Part shown: positions 9,068 to 18,220 of the stretch, in pieces | Position numbering within the stretch: position 1 is the first letter of the stretch | Layout: every line of letters starts with the position of its first letter | NCBI GenBank assembly: GCA_003221005.1 | Contig: QHTZ01000052.1 | Coordinates: 19,968-55,263 of the forward strand | DNA from: Gemmatimonadota bacterium | Lineage (GTDB): Bacteria > Gemmatimonadota > Gemmatimonadetes > Gemmatimonadales > GWC2-71-9 | Direction: 5' to 3' | DNA: 35,296 nt | Position numbers and translations under genes: made by a program | Notes under the pieces: model-generated | What the model was told of the DNA's origin: nothing | The model's database searches: none | Seen by the model: only the letters and a program-made list of their open reading frames with translations

Positions 9068-9643
9068 TCATGGCCGTGTAAGCTGCAGCCGATAGCGCAG
9101 CTCGGCGAGGGCCGCCCCCGGTCCGACGGTGTGCACCTGGTGCGCGCCGTCCGGTGTCATCCCTTTGTGTTCGTAGAAGCGCCGTGCCTCGACGTTGCGG
9201 TCGACGACCCAGAGGGTGAGATCGTGCGCACGGCGCTCGCGCCCGAGCGTGCCTGCGGCGGCAAACAGGCGACTCCCGATGCCGCCGCCGCGCCGCGCGG
9301 GAGTCACGTGGAGGTTGTAGATCTCCCACACGGAGCTTGGATCGGCGTCGGCGTCGTGGGTGGGGCCACAGGCGCAGAAACCCAGGAGCCCGGCGGGACC
9401 TTCGTCCAGGAGAACGGTCATCTCCGGAGCGGCGAGCCGCTGCTCCCAAGTCTGCGCGCGCGCGACCGGGTTCTGGGAGTCGAGGAACGCGTCGGACAGC
9501 ATGCCGCGATACGCGGCTTGCCAGCTCGCGATGTGGAGATGAGCGATTGCCGTGGCATCCGCGCCGGTGGCGCGCCGCAGCGCGGACTCAGGCGTCGAAT
9601 CGTCCCTCGAAGGATTCGTCCACCTGGGGCCTGACCCGCTCAT
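9068..9643 (-). CDS. GNAT-family N-acetyltransferase
   Basis: A GNAT fold is evident: an N-terminal LHIASWQAAYRGMLSD helix typical of the family, a central beta strand (LLGFCACGP), the acetyl-CoA pyrophosphate loop ARRGGGIGSRLF, and the C-terminal VDRNVEARRFYEHKGM motif. The substrate is unknown. The best start is uncertain: ATG 9643 is used here and overlaps the end of the VOC gene, and no convincing start lies closer to the first beta strand. It is followed by the antiporter gene in the same orientation. Confidence 0.85.
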   Translation of the reverse strand: MSGSGPRWTNPSRDDSTPESALRRATGADATAIAHLHIASWQAAYRGMLSDAFLDSQNPVARAQTWEQRLAAPEMTVLLDEGPAGLLGFCACGPTHDADADPSSVWEIYNLHVTPARRGGGIGSRLFAAAGTLGRERRAHDLTLWVVDRNVEARRFYEHKGMTPDGAHQVHTVGPGAALAELRYRLQLTRP

Positions 9644-9983
9644 AGATCGCCAGCCGCTGGCCAGCGGGATCCCGCACAATGAGACAGGGCCCCTGCGGGA
9701 TCTCGAAGGAGGGTCCCTCCTCCGTCCAGCCGTCGTTCTTCAGGCGGTGTCGCACCGCCGCCAGGCTCGGCACGCGATAGATCCACAGCGCCTGCCCCGA
9801 CTCGAGATGGCTGGCGAGCAGCACCAGCGGGCCTGATCCCGCGAGGCGGACGGCGGCGACCGTGACACCTCCCTCGTGAATGCGCCAGCGTAATTCGCCC
9901 CCGAGGGTGCCCGTGTAGAACCGAATCGAGGCTGCTACGTTCGGTGCGGGAACGTAGAGAAAGTCGAGGGACTCGAACGGAAC
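9588..9983 (-). CDS. VOC-superfamily protein, start codon unresolved
   Basis: Translation from about 9983 gives a glyoxalase/bleomycin-resistance-type (VOC) domain: FLYVPAPNVAASIRFYTGTL, then LASHLESGQALWIYRVPSL and IPQGPCLIVRDPAGQRLAIYE, ending at 9588. The conserved N-terminal beta-alpha unit lies upstream of the first in-frame ATG (9824). Between that unit and the preceding in-frame stop there is no ATG, GTG or TTG, so the start is a rare codon, or the start has been lost, or the sequence has an error. The small basic gene ends directly upstream at 9991. Confidence 0.6.
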   Translation of the reverse strand, partial: VPFESLDFLYVPAPNVAASIRFYTGTLGGELRWRIHEGGVTVAAVRLAGSGPLVLLASHLESGQALWIYRVPSLAAVRHRLKNDGWTEEGPSFEIPQGPCLIVRDPAGQRLAIYERVRPQVDESFEGRFDA

Positions 9984-9990
9984 GGTCGTG

Positions 9991-10164
9991 TCAGAAGTCC
10001 CGTTTCTTCATCTCCGAGAAGAAGTCACGGCGCTCTGTGTCTTCATCGGTCTCTGGCTGGAGTGTGGCATCATACTGACGGCGCCGCTTGGCTTTCGGCT
10101 TCGCGGCTTTCGCCGCGTTCTTTCGCACCAACGCTGCGAGCTTCTCGTCGTCGGTCTTCGACAC
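9991..10164 (-). CDS. Small basic protein, 57 residues
   Basis: GTG at 10164 follows a good ribosome site (GGGAGG) by about seven bases. The product starts VSKTDDEKLAALVRKN, has a Lys/Ala/Arg-rich middle, and ends DTERRDFFSEMKKRDF. The alternating charged composition and conserved-looking C-terminus look like a real short gene. Family unknown; a nucleic-acid-binding role is only suggested by the basic middle. It ends at the edge of the VOC gene, so the two may be co-translated. Confidence 0.6.
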   Translation of the reverse strand: MSKTDDEKLAALVRKNAAKAAKPKAKRRRQYDATLQPETDEDTERRDFFSEMKKRDF

Positions 10165-10249
10165 GGTGATCCTCCCGGTGCAGGGCGTCGAGCTCTGTCC
10201 ACCACCATTGAATTCTACATATGGTACGCTGCCGAAGAGTAGGGTTTGA

Positions 10250-11020
10250 CTACCTGCCCGCCAACAGCTCCCCGAGCGCCACGAGATCGATCTGCGCCAC
10301 CCCGTTCACGGACGCCCCCGCCAACACGCGACACGGCCGGCCGGGTTCGCCGAGGTGGTCGAGCACGAGCGCAGCGTCCCGGAAGTCGTGTGTCCGGGTG
10401 TATTCGTTGACGGTGACCACGGTCGCGAGGCCCGCGGCGAGGGCCGCGCGCAGGCCGTTCTCGGAATCCTCGAACGCCACGCACTGGCGTGGCGAGAGAC
10501 CGAGGCGCCGGAGGACGTAGTGGTAGATGTCGGGCGCGGGCTTCTTCGCCGCCACGACGTCACCCGCGGCGATGACGTCGAACCACTGCTCGGCGTCGGG
10601 TGCCAGCGCATGACGCAACAGGGCGCTCACGTTGGCGGGAGTCGTCGTCGTGACGATCGCCAGGCGCACGCCGCGGCGCCGCGCCTCGTCGAGCAGCCGC
10701 CGCACGCCGGGCCGGAGGGGGATCCCGGACTCGGCAAGGAGCGCCGTGTAATGACGCGTCTTCGCTGCGTGCAGCCGGACGATGAGGTCGTCGTAGTCGA
10801 CCGGCGGATGGTAGTCGGGGCGATAGCGCGCGACGTAATGGCGCATCCGCTCTTTGCCGCCGGTGACGGCCAGCAGCTCCCCATACAGCGGTACGTCCCA
10901 CACCCAGTCCAACCCGGCCTCGGCAAACGCCCGGTTGAACGCCACGCGGTGCCCGTCGCGCTCCGTGTCGGCCAGCGTGCCGTCGACGTCGAACAGCAGC
11001 GCCTTGGGGAGCGGAGACAT
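10250..11020 (-). CDS. HAD-superfamily phosphatase, CbbY/phosphoglycolate-phosphatase type
   Basis: A 256-aa haloacid dehalogenase-like hydrolase. Motif I DVDGTLADTE (residues 10-19) carries the nucleophile and acid/base Asp pair. Motif II is VTTTTPANVS, motif III is the Lys in AAKKPAPDIY, and motif IV is FEDSENGLRAAL. A helical cap sits between residues 20 and 90. The pattern fits CbbY-like sugar-phosphate phosphatases or beta-phosphoglucomutases. The ATG at 11020 shares one base with the stop of the transporter gene (TGATG), so the pair is an operon. Confidence 0.9.
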   Translation of the reverse strand: MSPLPKALLFDVDGTLADTERDGHRVAFNRAFAEAGLDWVWDVPLYGELLAVTGGKERMRHYVARYRPDYHPPVDYDDLIVRLHAAKTRHYTALLAESGIPLRPGVRRLLDEARRRGVRLAIVTTTTPANVSALLRHALAPDAEQWFDVIAAGDVVAAKKPAPDIYHYVLRRLGLSPRQCVAFEDSENGLRAALAAGLATVVTVNEYTRTHDFRDAALVLDHLGEPGRPCRVLAGASVNGVAQIDLVALGELLAGR

Positions 11021-12297
11021 CAGTCTGCCGTCTCTGCTCGCAACGACAGCGCGAGCACTCCCGCAACCACCAGGCTGGCGGCGAGGACGAAGAGCCCGCT
11101 CTCGAACCGGTGCGTGCGCTCCTTGAGGAACCCCACAACCGTCGGGCCCACGAATCCGCCGATGTTCCCCACCGAGTTGATGAGCGCGATCCCGCCGGCG
11201 GCGGCGGTGCCGCTCAGAAACGCGGTGGGCAGACTCCAGAATGGCCCCAGCGTGCTCCAGATGCCGGTCGCCGCGAGGCAGAGCGCCAGGAACGCGAAAG
11301 TTGGATGACGCTGCACCAGGGCCCCGACGATCAGTCCCACCGCCGCTGCGAACGCCGGCACTGCGACGTGCCGGCGTCTCTCCCCCGTACGATCCGAATG
11401 GCGGGCGACGAGGACCATGCCGACCGAGGCGGCGAGGTAGGGAAGCGCCGAGATCAGGGACGCTGCCGCGTTACTCAGACCGGAGAAACTCTTGACGATC
11501 TGTGGCAGCCAGAACGCCACGCCGTAGAAGCTGATGATCGTGGAGAAGTAGAGCAGGCAGAGTCGCCACACCCGGGCGTGCGTGAGTGCCTGCCACAACG
11601 TGAGGCGGTGCGTCTGCTCCAGGGCCCGCCGCTCCGCCACCAGCGTATCCTCGAGCCACGCCTGCTCCGGTGGCGTGAGCCAGCGCGCCTGGGACGGATG
11701 ATCGGGCAGATAGAATAGGGTGATCACACCCAACACTACGGCCGGCAAGCCCTCGACCAGGAAGAGCCACTGCCACCCGGCCAGGCCGCTCGTTCCGCCG
11801 AGCTGGAGCAGCGCTGCGGAGACCGGGCCGCCGACTACGCCGGCCAGAGCTGTCGATGTGAGAAACAGGGCGAACACGCCGGCCCGGTCCCGGGCGGGGA
11901 TCCAGTTCGTGAGATAGAAGATCATCCCCGGGAGAAATCCTGCCTCCGCGGCGCCAAGCAGGAGCCGCACCACGTAAAAGCTGCCCGGCGCGCGGACAAA
12001 CATCATGCAACAGGACAGCACTCCCCACGTCACCATGATGCGCGCGATCCACCAGCGGGCCCCCACTCGCTGCAGGATCAGGTTGCTGGGGATCTCGCAC
12101 GTCACGTAGCCGGCGAAGAACATGCCGGCCCCCAGTCCATAGACCGCGTCGGAGAGGCCGAGGTCGGCCTTCATCTCCAGCGCCGCGAAGGAGATGTTGA
12201 AGCGGTCGAGGTAATTCACGATGTAGCAGAGAAACAGATAGGGGATGAGCCGGCGGGTGACTCGGCCGGTTACGGCGCGCGGACCAATCATGATCAC
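11020..12297 (-). CDS. MFS transporter, anion:cation symporter (ACS) type
   Basis: A 425-aa major facilitator with 12 predicted helices. The loop-1 signature CYIVNYLDRFNISFAAL and the A-like motif around FFAGYVTCEIPSNLILQRVG are characteristic of the ACS family, which moves organic acids such as tartrate, glucarate, hexuronates or phthalate. The central cytoplasmic loop lies near residues 195-230. The cargo cannot be assigned; coupling with the HAD phosphatase gene hints at sugar-acid metabolism. An extensive hairpin lies immediately upstream. Confidence 0.88.
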   Translation of the reverse strand: MIMIGPRAVTGRVTRRLIPYLFLCYIVNYLDRFNISFAALEMKADLGLSDAVYGLGAGMFFAGYVTCEIPSNLILQRVGARWWIARIMVTWGVLSCCMMFVRAPGSFYVVRLLLGAAEAGFLPGMIFYLTNWIPARDRAGVFALFLTSTALAGVVGGPVSAALLQLGGTSGLAGWQWLFLVEGLPAVVLGVITLFYLPDHPSQARWLTPPEQAWLEDTLVAERRALEQTHRLTLWQALTHARVWRLCLLYFSTIISFYGVAFWLPQIVKSFSGLSNAAASLISALPYLAASVGMVLVARHSDRTGERRRHVAVPAFAAAVGLIVGALVQRHPTFAFLALCLAATGIWSTLGPFWSLPTAFLSGTAAAGGIALINSVGNIGGFVGPTVVGFLKERTHRFESGLFVLAASLVVAGVLALSLRAETAD

Positions 12298-12346
12298 AGA
12301 CGTCAGACGTCAGACATCAGTGGTCTGACGTCTGATGTCTGATGTC
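12297..12346. terminator. Long imperfect hairpin built of tandem 7-mers
   Basis: Three 7-base units (GACGTCA, GACGTCA, GACATCA) are followed by a 4-base loop (12321-12324) and the inverted units CTGACGT, CTGATGT, CTGATGT. The arms pair over about 22 bp with one mismatch and two G-T pairs. It lies just downstream of the peroxiredoxin stop (minus strand) and immediately before the transporter start, so it may terminate transcription or be a small palindromic repeat. No clear U-tract follows. Confidence 0.5.
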
Positions 12347-12349
12347 CGT

Positions 12350-12926
12350 CTACGGTCTCGGCTGCGGCACGATGCGCAGATACGGCCGCGGCGCCTTCCA
12401 ACCCATCGGATAGATCTTCTTTGCGTCGTCGTCGGATACGGAGCCCGCGATGATCACGTCCTCGCCCTGCTTCCAATTCACGGGCGTGGAAACCTTGTGC
12501 TTTGCCGTGAGCTGGAGCGAGTCGATCACGCGCAGCACCTCATCGAAGTTTCGCCCCGTGGTCATGGGATACACGATGATGAGCTTGATGCGCTTGTCAG
12601 GGCCGACCACGAAGACGTTGCGCACGGTCTGGTTGTCGGCCGGGGTCGTTCGGCGCGAACCCTTGCGTTTCCTTGATGTCGTTCGACCAGCGCGTGTGAT
12701 TTTCGACTGGATCGACGCTCAGGCCGATGATCTTGGTGCGCCGCTTGTCGAACTCCGGCTTGAGCTTGGCCATGTAGCCGAGCTCGGTCGTGCAGACCGG
12801 TGTGAAGTCCTTCGGATGCGAAAACAGCACCGCCCAGGAGTCGCCGATCCACTCGTGGAAGCGGATGCGGCCCTCTGTCGTCTGGGCCTCGAAATCGGGA
12901 GCGAGATCGCCTATCTGCAGAGCCAT
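12350..12926 (-). pseudogene. Peroxiredoxin (AhpC/TSA, 1-Cys Prx6-like) with internal deletion and frameshift
   Basis: The first part begins at ATG 12926 with a clear ribosome site (GGAGGTG). It contains the peroxidatic Cys in FSHPKDFTPVCTTELGYM and runs to NDIKETQGFAPN. The second part, in another frame, resumes with TPADNQTVRNVFVVGPDKR and shows the Prx6-type tail FDEVLRVIDSLQLTAKHKVS. The middle segment usual in the family (about 20 residues between ETQG and the TVR strand) is missing. The interval is 577 bp, not a multiple of three. It is either a real inactivating deletion or an assembly fault. Confidence 0.75.
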
Positions 12927-13006
12927 CGGACACCTCCAGCAGTTGAAAGTCTGTTCATAATCTCTCCGGCCGCCGGGGGCTGTCCAGTAATGGCCACCGC
13001 GAGGTG

Positions 13007-13285
13007 TTAACGCTGGTGGCGCCGCAGGGCGTCCTCGATCTCATCCATGGTAAACGTATTCAGCTGCACGACCTTCGCCGTCGACCGGAAGGCGGGAGGC
13101 ACGATGCCCCGGGCCTCATCCTTGCTCGCGACATCTACGATCATCCATGCTTTGTGGTCACCGTCCACGCACCCCCAGTCGGCGCGCGTGAGAAAGTGCG
13201 ACCCCGTCCTGAGAAACACCTCGACGACGCGGGCGCAGGCGGCTGCGTCCCCTTCATGGGGAACCTCAATGAGGAATCGCGCCAT
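13007..13285 (-). CDS. Small alpha/beta protein of unknown function
   Basis: A 92-aa protein, MARFLIEVPHEGDAAACARV, with strands and helices alternating in a pattern like small dimeric alpha-beta barrel proteins. WGCVDGDHKAWMIVDV forms the central strands. No signal peptide or membrane span. It lies 14 bp downstream of the ACT-domain gene, in the same direction. Function unknown; the dimeric barrel reading is inference. Confidence 0.7.
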   Translation of the reverse strand: MARFLIEVPHEGDAAACARVVEVFLRTGSHFLTRADWGCVDGDHKAWMIVDVASKDEARGIVPPAFRSTAKVVQLNTFTMDEIEDALRRHQR

Positions 13286-13299
13286 TCACCGTCTCCTCT

Positions 13300-13956
13300 T
13301 TAGAACAATCTGCGCTTGAGCTGGTCCACGCTGAACTTGGCGGTGTCCGCCGTGGCCATCACGGTCATGACGCCCGCCTGCACCGGGTCGGTGACGACGA
13401 GGTCGGCGGCCGCCGGTACGCTTCCCGCCATGTTGAGGCTCACGACCAGCAGGCCCTGCGCCCGCACTTCGCGCACCGCGCGCTCGATCTCACCGCCCAT
13501 CAACGAGCCCGCCAGCACCAACGCGGATGCTCGAGGGAGGCGCGGCACGGCACGCACGGCATCCGCGAGGGGCTGCTCGCCCACCAGCGGAATCGTGTCG
13601 ACCGAGATATGCTCGCCGCGGATGTTGTGGCGGTCGGCTTCCGAAATGGCGCCGATCGCCACCTGCCCCACCTGAGCGCCGCCGCCCATGATGATGACCC
13701 GCTTCCCGTAGATCACCTGCAGCGTCTTGACGAGGGCCACCTCGCGCACGATAGGGAGGGCTCGGAGCTCCTCGACCAGTCCCTCCGGAGGCTCCGGTGT
13801 CTCGATCTCGAAGTAGATGCGAGCCTCGCCGCCCGCCTGCCCGATGATTTCCACGGTCGAGATGTCGCCCCGGCGCTTGGCGATCACGCCGGTCAGCTGG
13901 TGCAGGACGCCCGGGCCGGAATCGGCCCGAACAGTGACGCCGAACTTTTCCGCCAT
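13300..13956 (-). CDS. ACT-domain regulatory-type protein (DUF5612-like)
   Basis: A 218-aa protein with an N-terminal ACT domain (residues 1-75: GVTVRADSGPGVLHQLTGVIAKRRGDISTVEII), typically an amino-acid or small-ligand sensor. The C-terminal domain (residues 85-218) contains VIIMGGGAQVGQVAIGAISEADRHN and glycine-rich segments such as SALVLAGSLMGGEIE, a DUF5612-like alpha/beta domain seen mostly in archaea and some bacteria. A ligand-responsive regulatory role is likely; its target is unknown. Confidence 0.75.
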   Translation of the reverse strand: MAEKFGVTVRADSGPGVLHQLTGVIAKRRGDISTVEIIGQAGGEARIYFEIETPEPPEGLVEELRALPIVREVALVKTLQVIYGKRVIIMGGGAQVGQVAIGAISEADRHNIRGEHISVDTIPLVGEQPLADAVRAVPRLPRASALVLAGSLMGGEIERAVREVRAQGLLVVSLNMAGSVPAAADLVVTDPVQAGVMTVMATADTAKFSVDQLKRRLF

Positions 13957-14008
13957 TTCGTTGAACCCCCCTCGGAGACCGCGCCTAAGCTGCTGGGTCT
14001 CGGATCAC

Positions 14009-14569
14009 CTAGCGAGGCCACAGCCAGCCGAAGGTGCCCGCCGTCAGCAGCGCGTAGACCAAGCCGTCCACCGTGCCCTTGAACGTGGTGAGCCAGGAGC
14101 GGCGATACCAGATGGACATCGGCCACAGCGCCGCCGCGTACGCGAGGAAGGCGGTGACGCCGACGAACCGGAACACGCGCAGGTACTCCGCACCGACGCC
14201 CAGCGCGCGCCCCGCCACGTACGCCGCGAAGAAGCTGATAACGACGCAGTAGACGAACCACTGGACCATATTCCTTCCCATCGCCATCGAGCCACCCGGC
14301 ATCACGGTGAACATCATGACCGGGCCCCGCTTGAACTTTTCCATGAACTGCGGTGAGCGCATCTCCTGCCTGCTCAACGGGCGGGGCATCATGTAGTCCC
14401 CAGGGGGAATCCCGAACGGGCGGAGCGCGTCCATCACCCTGTCCTCGTTCGGCACCCCGGGGTAGTCGCTCTTGTGCCACCCCGACAGCATGTGGATGAG
14501 GGAGCTGGCGACGAACACGATCACCGCCGACAGCAGGATGGGGAGCCACAGCGCGGCGAGCCCGACCAT
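14009..14569 (-). CDS. Conserved membrane protein of unknown function
   Basis: A 186-aa protein with an N-terminal helix ([21 protein letters not shown]), a soluble loop holding [20 protein letters not shown] and PGDYMMPRP, and three more helices in the C-terminal half ending GTFGWLWPR. The conserved-looking loop and helical layout suggest a real family, but no activity can be assigned. It is divergently oriented from ppc, and about 100 bp separate the starts. Confidence 0.72.
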   Translation of the reverse strand: MVGLAALWLPILLSAVIVFVASSLIHMLSGWHKSDYPGVPNEDRVMDALRPFGIPPGDYMMPRPLSRQEMRSPQFMEKFKRGPVMMFTVMPGGSMAMGRNMVQWFVYCVVISFFAAYVAGRALGVGAEYLRVFRFVGVTAFLAYAAALWPMSIWYRRSWLTTFKGTVDGLVYALLTAGTFGWLWPR

Positions 14570-14659
14570 GACGACCTCCTGTAGGGGACCAGTCCCGCAA
14601 AGCTGCGGGCCGATCGGCGCCGGCGCCAGAGCGCCGCAGCGGGCGCGCGCGCGCCGCAG

Positions 14660-14665
14660 TACACT
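14660..14665 (+). promoter_or_regulatory. Possible -10 box of ppc
   Basis: TACACT lies 8 bases before the ppc ATG at 14674, with no Shine-Dalgarno sequence between them. If used, the transcript would be nearly leaderless. No good -35 box is visible in the GC-rich stretch upstream, which instead holds self-complementary sequence (about 14590-14640). Weak call. Confidence 0.2.
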
Positions 14666-14673
14666 TCGCTCCG

Positions 14674-17430
14674 ATGACCACGAGTCACCAGTTCGCTACC
14701 GTCCCCCTCCCCCCGCCCATCGCGCGGCCAGAGGACGCACCGCTGCGCCAGGACGTGCGCTGGCTCGCGGCCGCGCTGGGCCGCGTGGTGCACCGGCTGG
14801 AGGGAGCAGCCGCGTTCCGAGCCGTGGAGGACATGCGCCGGGCCTGCCGTGCCCGGCGTCTGGGGGCGTCCGGCGCGCCCGACCTGGACGCGCTGCTCGC
14901 GGTCACGCGATCCCTGCCGGTGGCGACCGCCCGGCTCACGGCCCGCGCGTTCACGCTGTTCTTCATCCTGATCAACGCCGCCGAGCAGGCCCATCGGGCC
15001 AGGCGGTCGCGCCACGGCGATGGGTCAGCGGGGGGCGCGCACCGTGGATCGGTCCGCTGGACGCTGCGACGCCTGCGGGAAGCGGGCCGCGGCGCCGCGG
15101 AGGTCGCCCGCGCACTGGAGGCGCTCGACGTCCGGCCGGTGCTCACCGCGCACCCCACCGAGTCTGCACGGCGCACGATCCTCGACCTCCAGGCGCGCGT
15201 GGCGGAGGGTCTCCTGGCACGCGACGGTGCGCCCGAGGCCGAGCGCCGCGCGATCGAGGCGCAGCTGGAAGGAGAGGTCGAGCTCCTCTGGCTCACGGAG
15301 GAGGTCCGCCGCGACCGCCTGTCGGTCATGGATGAGGTGTCGAACGCCCTGTGGTACCTGGAAGATCGTCTGCTCGAGGCCGCGGCACGCGTGCGCGAGC
15401 GGCTGGTCCAGGCGTTCGAGGACGAGTACGCCACCGCGCCCCCTCCCGCGATCCTCCTTACGCTGGGCAGCTGGGTGGGAGGCGACCGGGACGGCAACCC
15501 CTTCGTCACCGCGGACGCCACCCTTGCCGCCGCGCGGCGCGCGCGCCGCGCGGTGCTCAGCCATTACGCGAGCGCCCTGACCGACCTCGGCGCGCGGCTC
15601 TCCGTGTCGGGGCGCCTCGCCGCCCCGCCGCTTGAGCTGCGTGCCTCGCTCGCGCGCGACAGCGCCGAGCTACCGGGCGTCCTCGAGCAACACCGCCGGC
15701 GTGACGTGGACGAGCCACTCCGCCTCAAGCTGAGCTTCATGCACGCGCGGATCGAGGCTGATCCCCCGGGCTACGCTTCGCCACGCGAATTCGAGCGCGA
15801 CCTCGTCCTGCTGGGGGACGCGCTCGACGCCGCGGGGGCGGCGCACGCGAGGCGCGCCCTAGTGGATCCGCTCGTCGCCCGCGTGCGCGCGCACGGCTTT
15901 CATGGCTACCGCCTCGATGTTCGCGAAGACGCGAGCGTCCACACGCGCGCCCTAGCAGAGCTCGCGATGGCGGCGGGACTGAGCCTGGCTGACGGCGCCG
16001 CCATCCGGGGGGAGCTGGCGAGCCCACCCCGGCGCGCGCCGCGCGTCGCTCTCATGGAGTCCACTGAGCGGGTGATCGAGGTATTCCGGGTGATGCGGGC
16101 GATTCAGGACGAGATCGGAGCGGCCGCGGCAGCGACGTATATCGTGTCCCGCACACGGTCCGCCGACGACCTGCTGCGAGTCTTGCTGCTCGCACGCGAG
16201 GCGGGGCTCGTGGACCTCTCGCCTGAGCCGCCGCGCTCGCATATCGACGTCGTCCCGCTGTTCGAGACGCTCGACGACCTGGACCACGCCCCGCGCGTCG
16301 TGGGCGCGCTGCTCGACGACCCGATGTGGCGCCGGCAGCTCGAGGCCCGCGGGCGCCATCAGGAAGTGATGCTCGGCTACTCCGACTCCGCTAAGGACGC
16401 GGGATTGTTGCCCTCGGCGTGGGCCCTCTACCGAGTACAGGAGGAGGTAGCGCGGGCCTGCGCCGGCGCCGGAGTCTCCTGGACGCTGTTCCACGGCCGC
16501 GGCGGCACGGTGGGCCGCGGGGGAGGGTCGCCGGTCGCGCGAGCGCTCACGGCGCTCCCCCCAGGCACGATCCACGGCGGCATCAAGATCACCGAGCAGG
16601 GCGAGGTCGTGTCCCAGACATTCGGACTCCTGTCCATCGCGGAGCGGAGCCTGGAGCTGATGCTGAGCGGCGCCCTGCTCCATCAGTTCGAGGATTGGCG
16701 CGCGGCGCTCGAGTCCGGGGAGGAAGGGCGGTTCCGGGAGGTCATGGATCAGCTGGCGGCGCTGGCGCTGCCCTGCTACCGCACTGCGGTCTTCGAAAGC
16801 TCGCACCTATTCCGGCTGTTCCTCGAAACAACTCCCGTCCGGGAGCTCGAGCACGTGCGCTTCGGCTCGCGGCCCGCCTACCGCGAGCCGGCGGCGGAGA
16901 CGATGGCGGGCATCCGCGCCATCCCCTGGGTGTTCGGCTGGACGCAGACGCGCCTCATGCTCCCGGGATGGCTGGGGGTGGGCACGGCGCTCGACGCGGT
17001 GGCTGCCGAGCCGGGAGGCCTGGACGTGCTCCGCCGCATGGCGCAGGCCTGGCCGTTCTTCGACGACCTGCTCGGGAAGGTGGAGATGGTGTGCGCCAAA
17101 GCTGATCTCGCGATCGCCCGGTTGTACGTGCGGGAGCTGGGTGGGGATGGCGATCTCCGGTTATTCGAGCAGCTGGAGGAGGAGTTTCGCCGCACGATTG
17201 CCGTGCTGCTGCGCATCCGGGAGAGCGACTATCTGATGCGGGACAATCCCATGCTCCAGACGGCGATCGGGCTGCGGAATCCGTACGTCGATCCACTGTC
17301 GCTGCTCCAGATCACCCTGCTGCGGCGCAAGCGCGACGCCGCGCCCGACGACCCGGAGCTCGCTCCTGTGAGCGCGGCCCTCGCCTCGACCCTCAACGGT
17401 ATCGCCCAGGGGCTGCGCAACACCGGCTAA
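14674..17430 (+). CDS. ppc: Phosphoenolpyruvate carboxylase
   Basis: A 918-aa bacterial-type PEP carboxylase, fixing bicarbonate onto PEP to make oxaloacetate. The catalytic His is in [13 protein letters not shown] (about residue 160). Other landmarks are [34 protein letters not shown], the glycine loop [38 protein letters not shown], and the C-terminal [11 protein letters not shown] ending in LRNTG, which matches the conserved carboxyl end. It is complete and the only large plus-strand gene of the core. It marks the border with the accessory region. Confidence 0.97.
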   Translation: MTTSHQFATVPLPPPIARPEDAPLRQDVRWLAAALGRVVHRLEGAAAFRAVEDMRRACRARRLGASGAPDLDALLAVTRSLPVATARLTARAFTLFFILINAAEQAHRARRSRHGDGSAGGAHRGSVRWTLRRLREAGRGAAEVARALEALDVRPVLTAHPTESARRTILDLQARVAEGLLARDGAPEAERRAIEAQLEGEVELLWLTEEVRRDRLSVMDEVSNALWYLEDRLLEAAARVRERLVQAFEDEYATAPPPAILLTLGSWVGGDRDGNPFVTADATLAAARRARRAVLSHYASALTDLGARLSVSGRLAAPPLELRASLARDSAELPGVLEQHRRRDVDEPLRLKLSFMHARIEADPPGYASPREFERDLVLLGDALDAAGAAHARRALVDPLVARVRAHGFHGYRLDVREDASVHTRALAELAMAAGLSLADGAAIRGELASPPRRAPRVALMESTERVIEVFRVMRAIQDEIGAAAAATYIVSRTRSADDLLRVLLLAREAGLVDLSPEPPRSHIDVVPLFETLDDLDHAPRVVGALLDDPMWRRQLEARGRHQEVMLGYSDSAKDAGLLPSAWALYRVQEEVARACAGAGVSWTLFHGRGGTVGRGGGSPVARALTALPPGTIHGGIKITEQGEVVSQTFGLLSIAERSLELMLSGALLHQFEDWRAALESGEEGRFREVMDQLAALALPCYRTAVFESSHLFRLFLETTPVRELEHVRFGSRPAYREPAAETMAGIRAIPWVFGWTQTRLMLPGWLGVGTALDAVAAEPGGLDVLRRMAQAWPFFDDLLGKVEMVCAKADLAIARLYVRELGGDGDLRLFEQLEEEFRRTIAVLLRIRESDYLMRDNPMLQTAIGLRNPYVDPLSLLQITLLRRKRDAAPDDPELAPVSAALASTLNGIAQGLRNTG

Positions 17431-17432
17431 CG

Positions 17433-17585
17433 CCGGGCAGACGGGCCATGAGCTGCCGCGCATAGGCCCGAGCGATCGTGAGCGGGTGGGTCAGGGCGGT
17501 GACGAACCGCCCCAGGGCGCCGAGGGGCGCGCACGTGCTCCTCGACGATCCGCAGTCGGGCCGCCAGGTTCTCAGCCGCGTTCAT
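17433..17585 (-). pseudogene. Remnant joined from two frames, NTF2/SnoaL-like start suspected
   Basis: On the minus strand an ATG at 17585 opens MNAAENLAARLRIVEEHVRA, which resembles the opening helix of NTF2/SnoaL-like proteins. After a frame change it continues as PLGALGRFVTALTHPLTIARAYARQ, like a C-terminal tail. The central domain is absent. This looks like a deletion-fused remnant at the edge of the accessory region. Family assignment is tentative. Confidence 0.3.
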
Positions 17586-17760
17586 CAGCGCTGGGGCCGT
17601 ACATCGACGGCACAGGCACGTCGATAAGACGCAGGTAGACGCTCAGCTGCCCGCGATGATGCACCATGTGGTTGATGTGCATGCGCACAACCGCCCGGCG
17701 CGGCAGGGTCATCGGGACATGATCGCCGTGCTTGAGGGACCAGGGCACGGCGATCGTCAT
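17572..17760 (-). pseudogene. DinB-family protein, C-terminal remnant
   Basis: The 62-residue frame holds MTLPRRAVVRMHINHMVHHRGQ followed by LSVYLRLIDVPVPSMYGPSADE, the C-terminal signature of DinB-type four-helix metal-binding proteins, including the conserved HxxHHRGQ. The family is normally about 150-170 residues, so the N-terminal two helices are gone. The truncated end abuts the stop of the GNAT gene (17771) with only 10 bp between, pointing to a deletion junction. Confidence 0.75.
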
Positions 17761-17770
17761 ACGGGTCTCA

Positions 17771-18217
17771 TCAGGCGCGCGTGAGGCTGCCCTCCTCGCG
17801 ATGTATGACGTAGACAGTTCTGCCGGGAGGCCGCGCCCCCACCTCCTTCATGCCGAGCTTCGTGGCGATCGATCGAGCCCCCTCGTTGCTATCGTCGATG
17901 CAGGCGAGGACGCGCTCGAGCTTGGCGGTGCCGAAGGCCCAGGCGAGAACCAGGTTGCAGGCTTGCTTGGCAAAGCCGTGCAATTGGGCTTCAGATCTCA
18001 TGGCACAGATGAGCTCGAAGTCATTCCCGTCCAGCGCCTGCGATCGGACGAGGCCCGCGACCCCCAGGCTCGTTTGCCCCTCCGTGACCGCGAACATGTG
18101 GTGGGTATGCTCCGTATCCGGCAGCGGCAGCGTGCCGATGAACTCCCAGACGTCGTCCTGCTCTTCCAGGGCGCTGAGCAGCGCGTCGTCGGATTCAGTC
18201 AGCGGCCGCAGCTGCAT
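17771..18217 (-). CDS. GNAT acetyltransferase, RimJ/RimL-like
   Basis: A 148-aa protein starting MQLRPLTESDDALLSALEEQ, as in ribosomal-protein or amino-sugar type GNATs. It shows the FVE-like strand region GVAGLVRSQALDG, FAKQACNLVLAWAFGTAKLERVLACIDDSNEGARSIATKLGM (motif B with its N-E-x-A helix), and a short C-terminal strand. It is slightly short for the RimJ group. Substrate unknown. Four bases separate it from the membrane-protein gene upstream, so they are probably co-transcribed. Confidence 0.82.
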   Translation of the reverse strand: MQLRPLTESDDALLSALEEQDDVWEFIGTLPLPDTEHTHHMFAVTEGQTSLGVAGLVRSQALDGNDFELICAMRSEAQLHGFAKQACNLVLAWAFGTAKLERVLACIDDSNEGARSIATKLGMKEVGARPPGRTVYVIHREEGSLTRA

Positions 18218-18220
18218 GGC

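Noticed and set aside
10205..10230. TTGAATTCTACATATGG similar to the attC loop block
   Set aside because: No cores or arms nearby; short similarity in an intergenic region of the core.
17425..17431. GGCTAAC at the ppc stop, similar to an attC core
   Set aside because: Second base differs from the consensus, there are no arms, and it lies in the ppc coding end; most likely chance.
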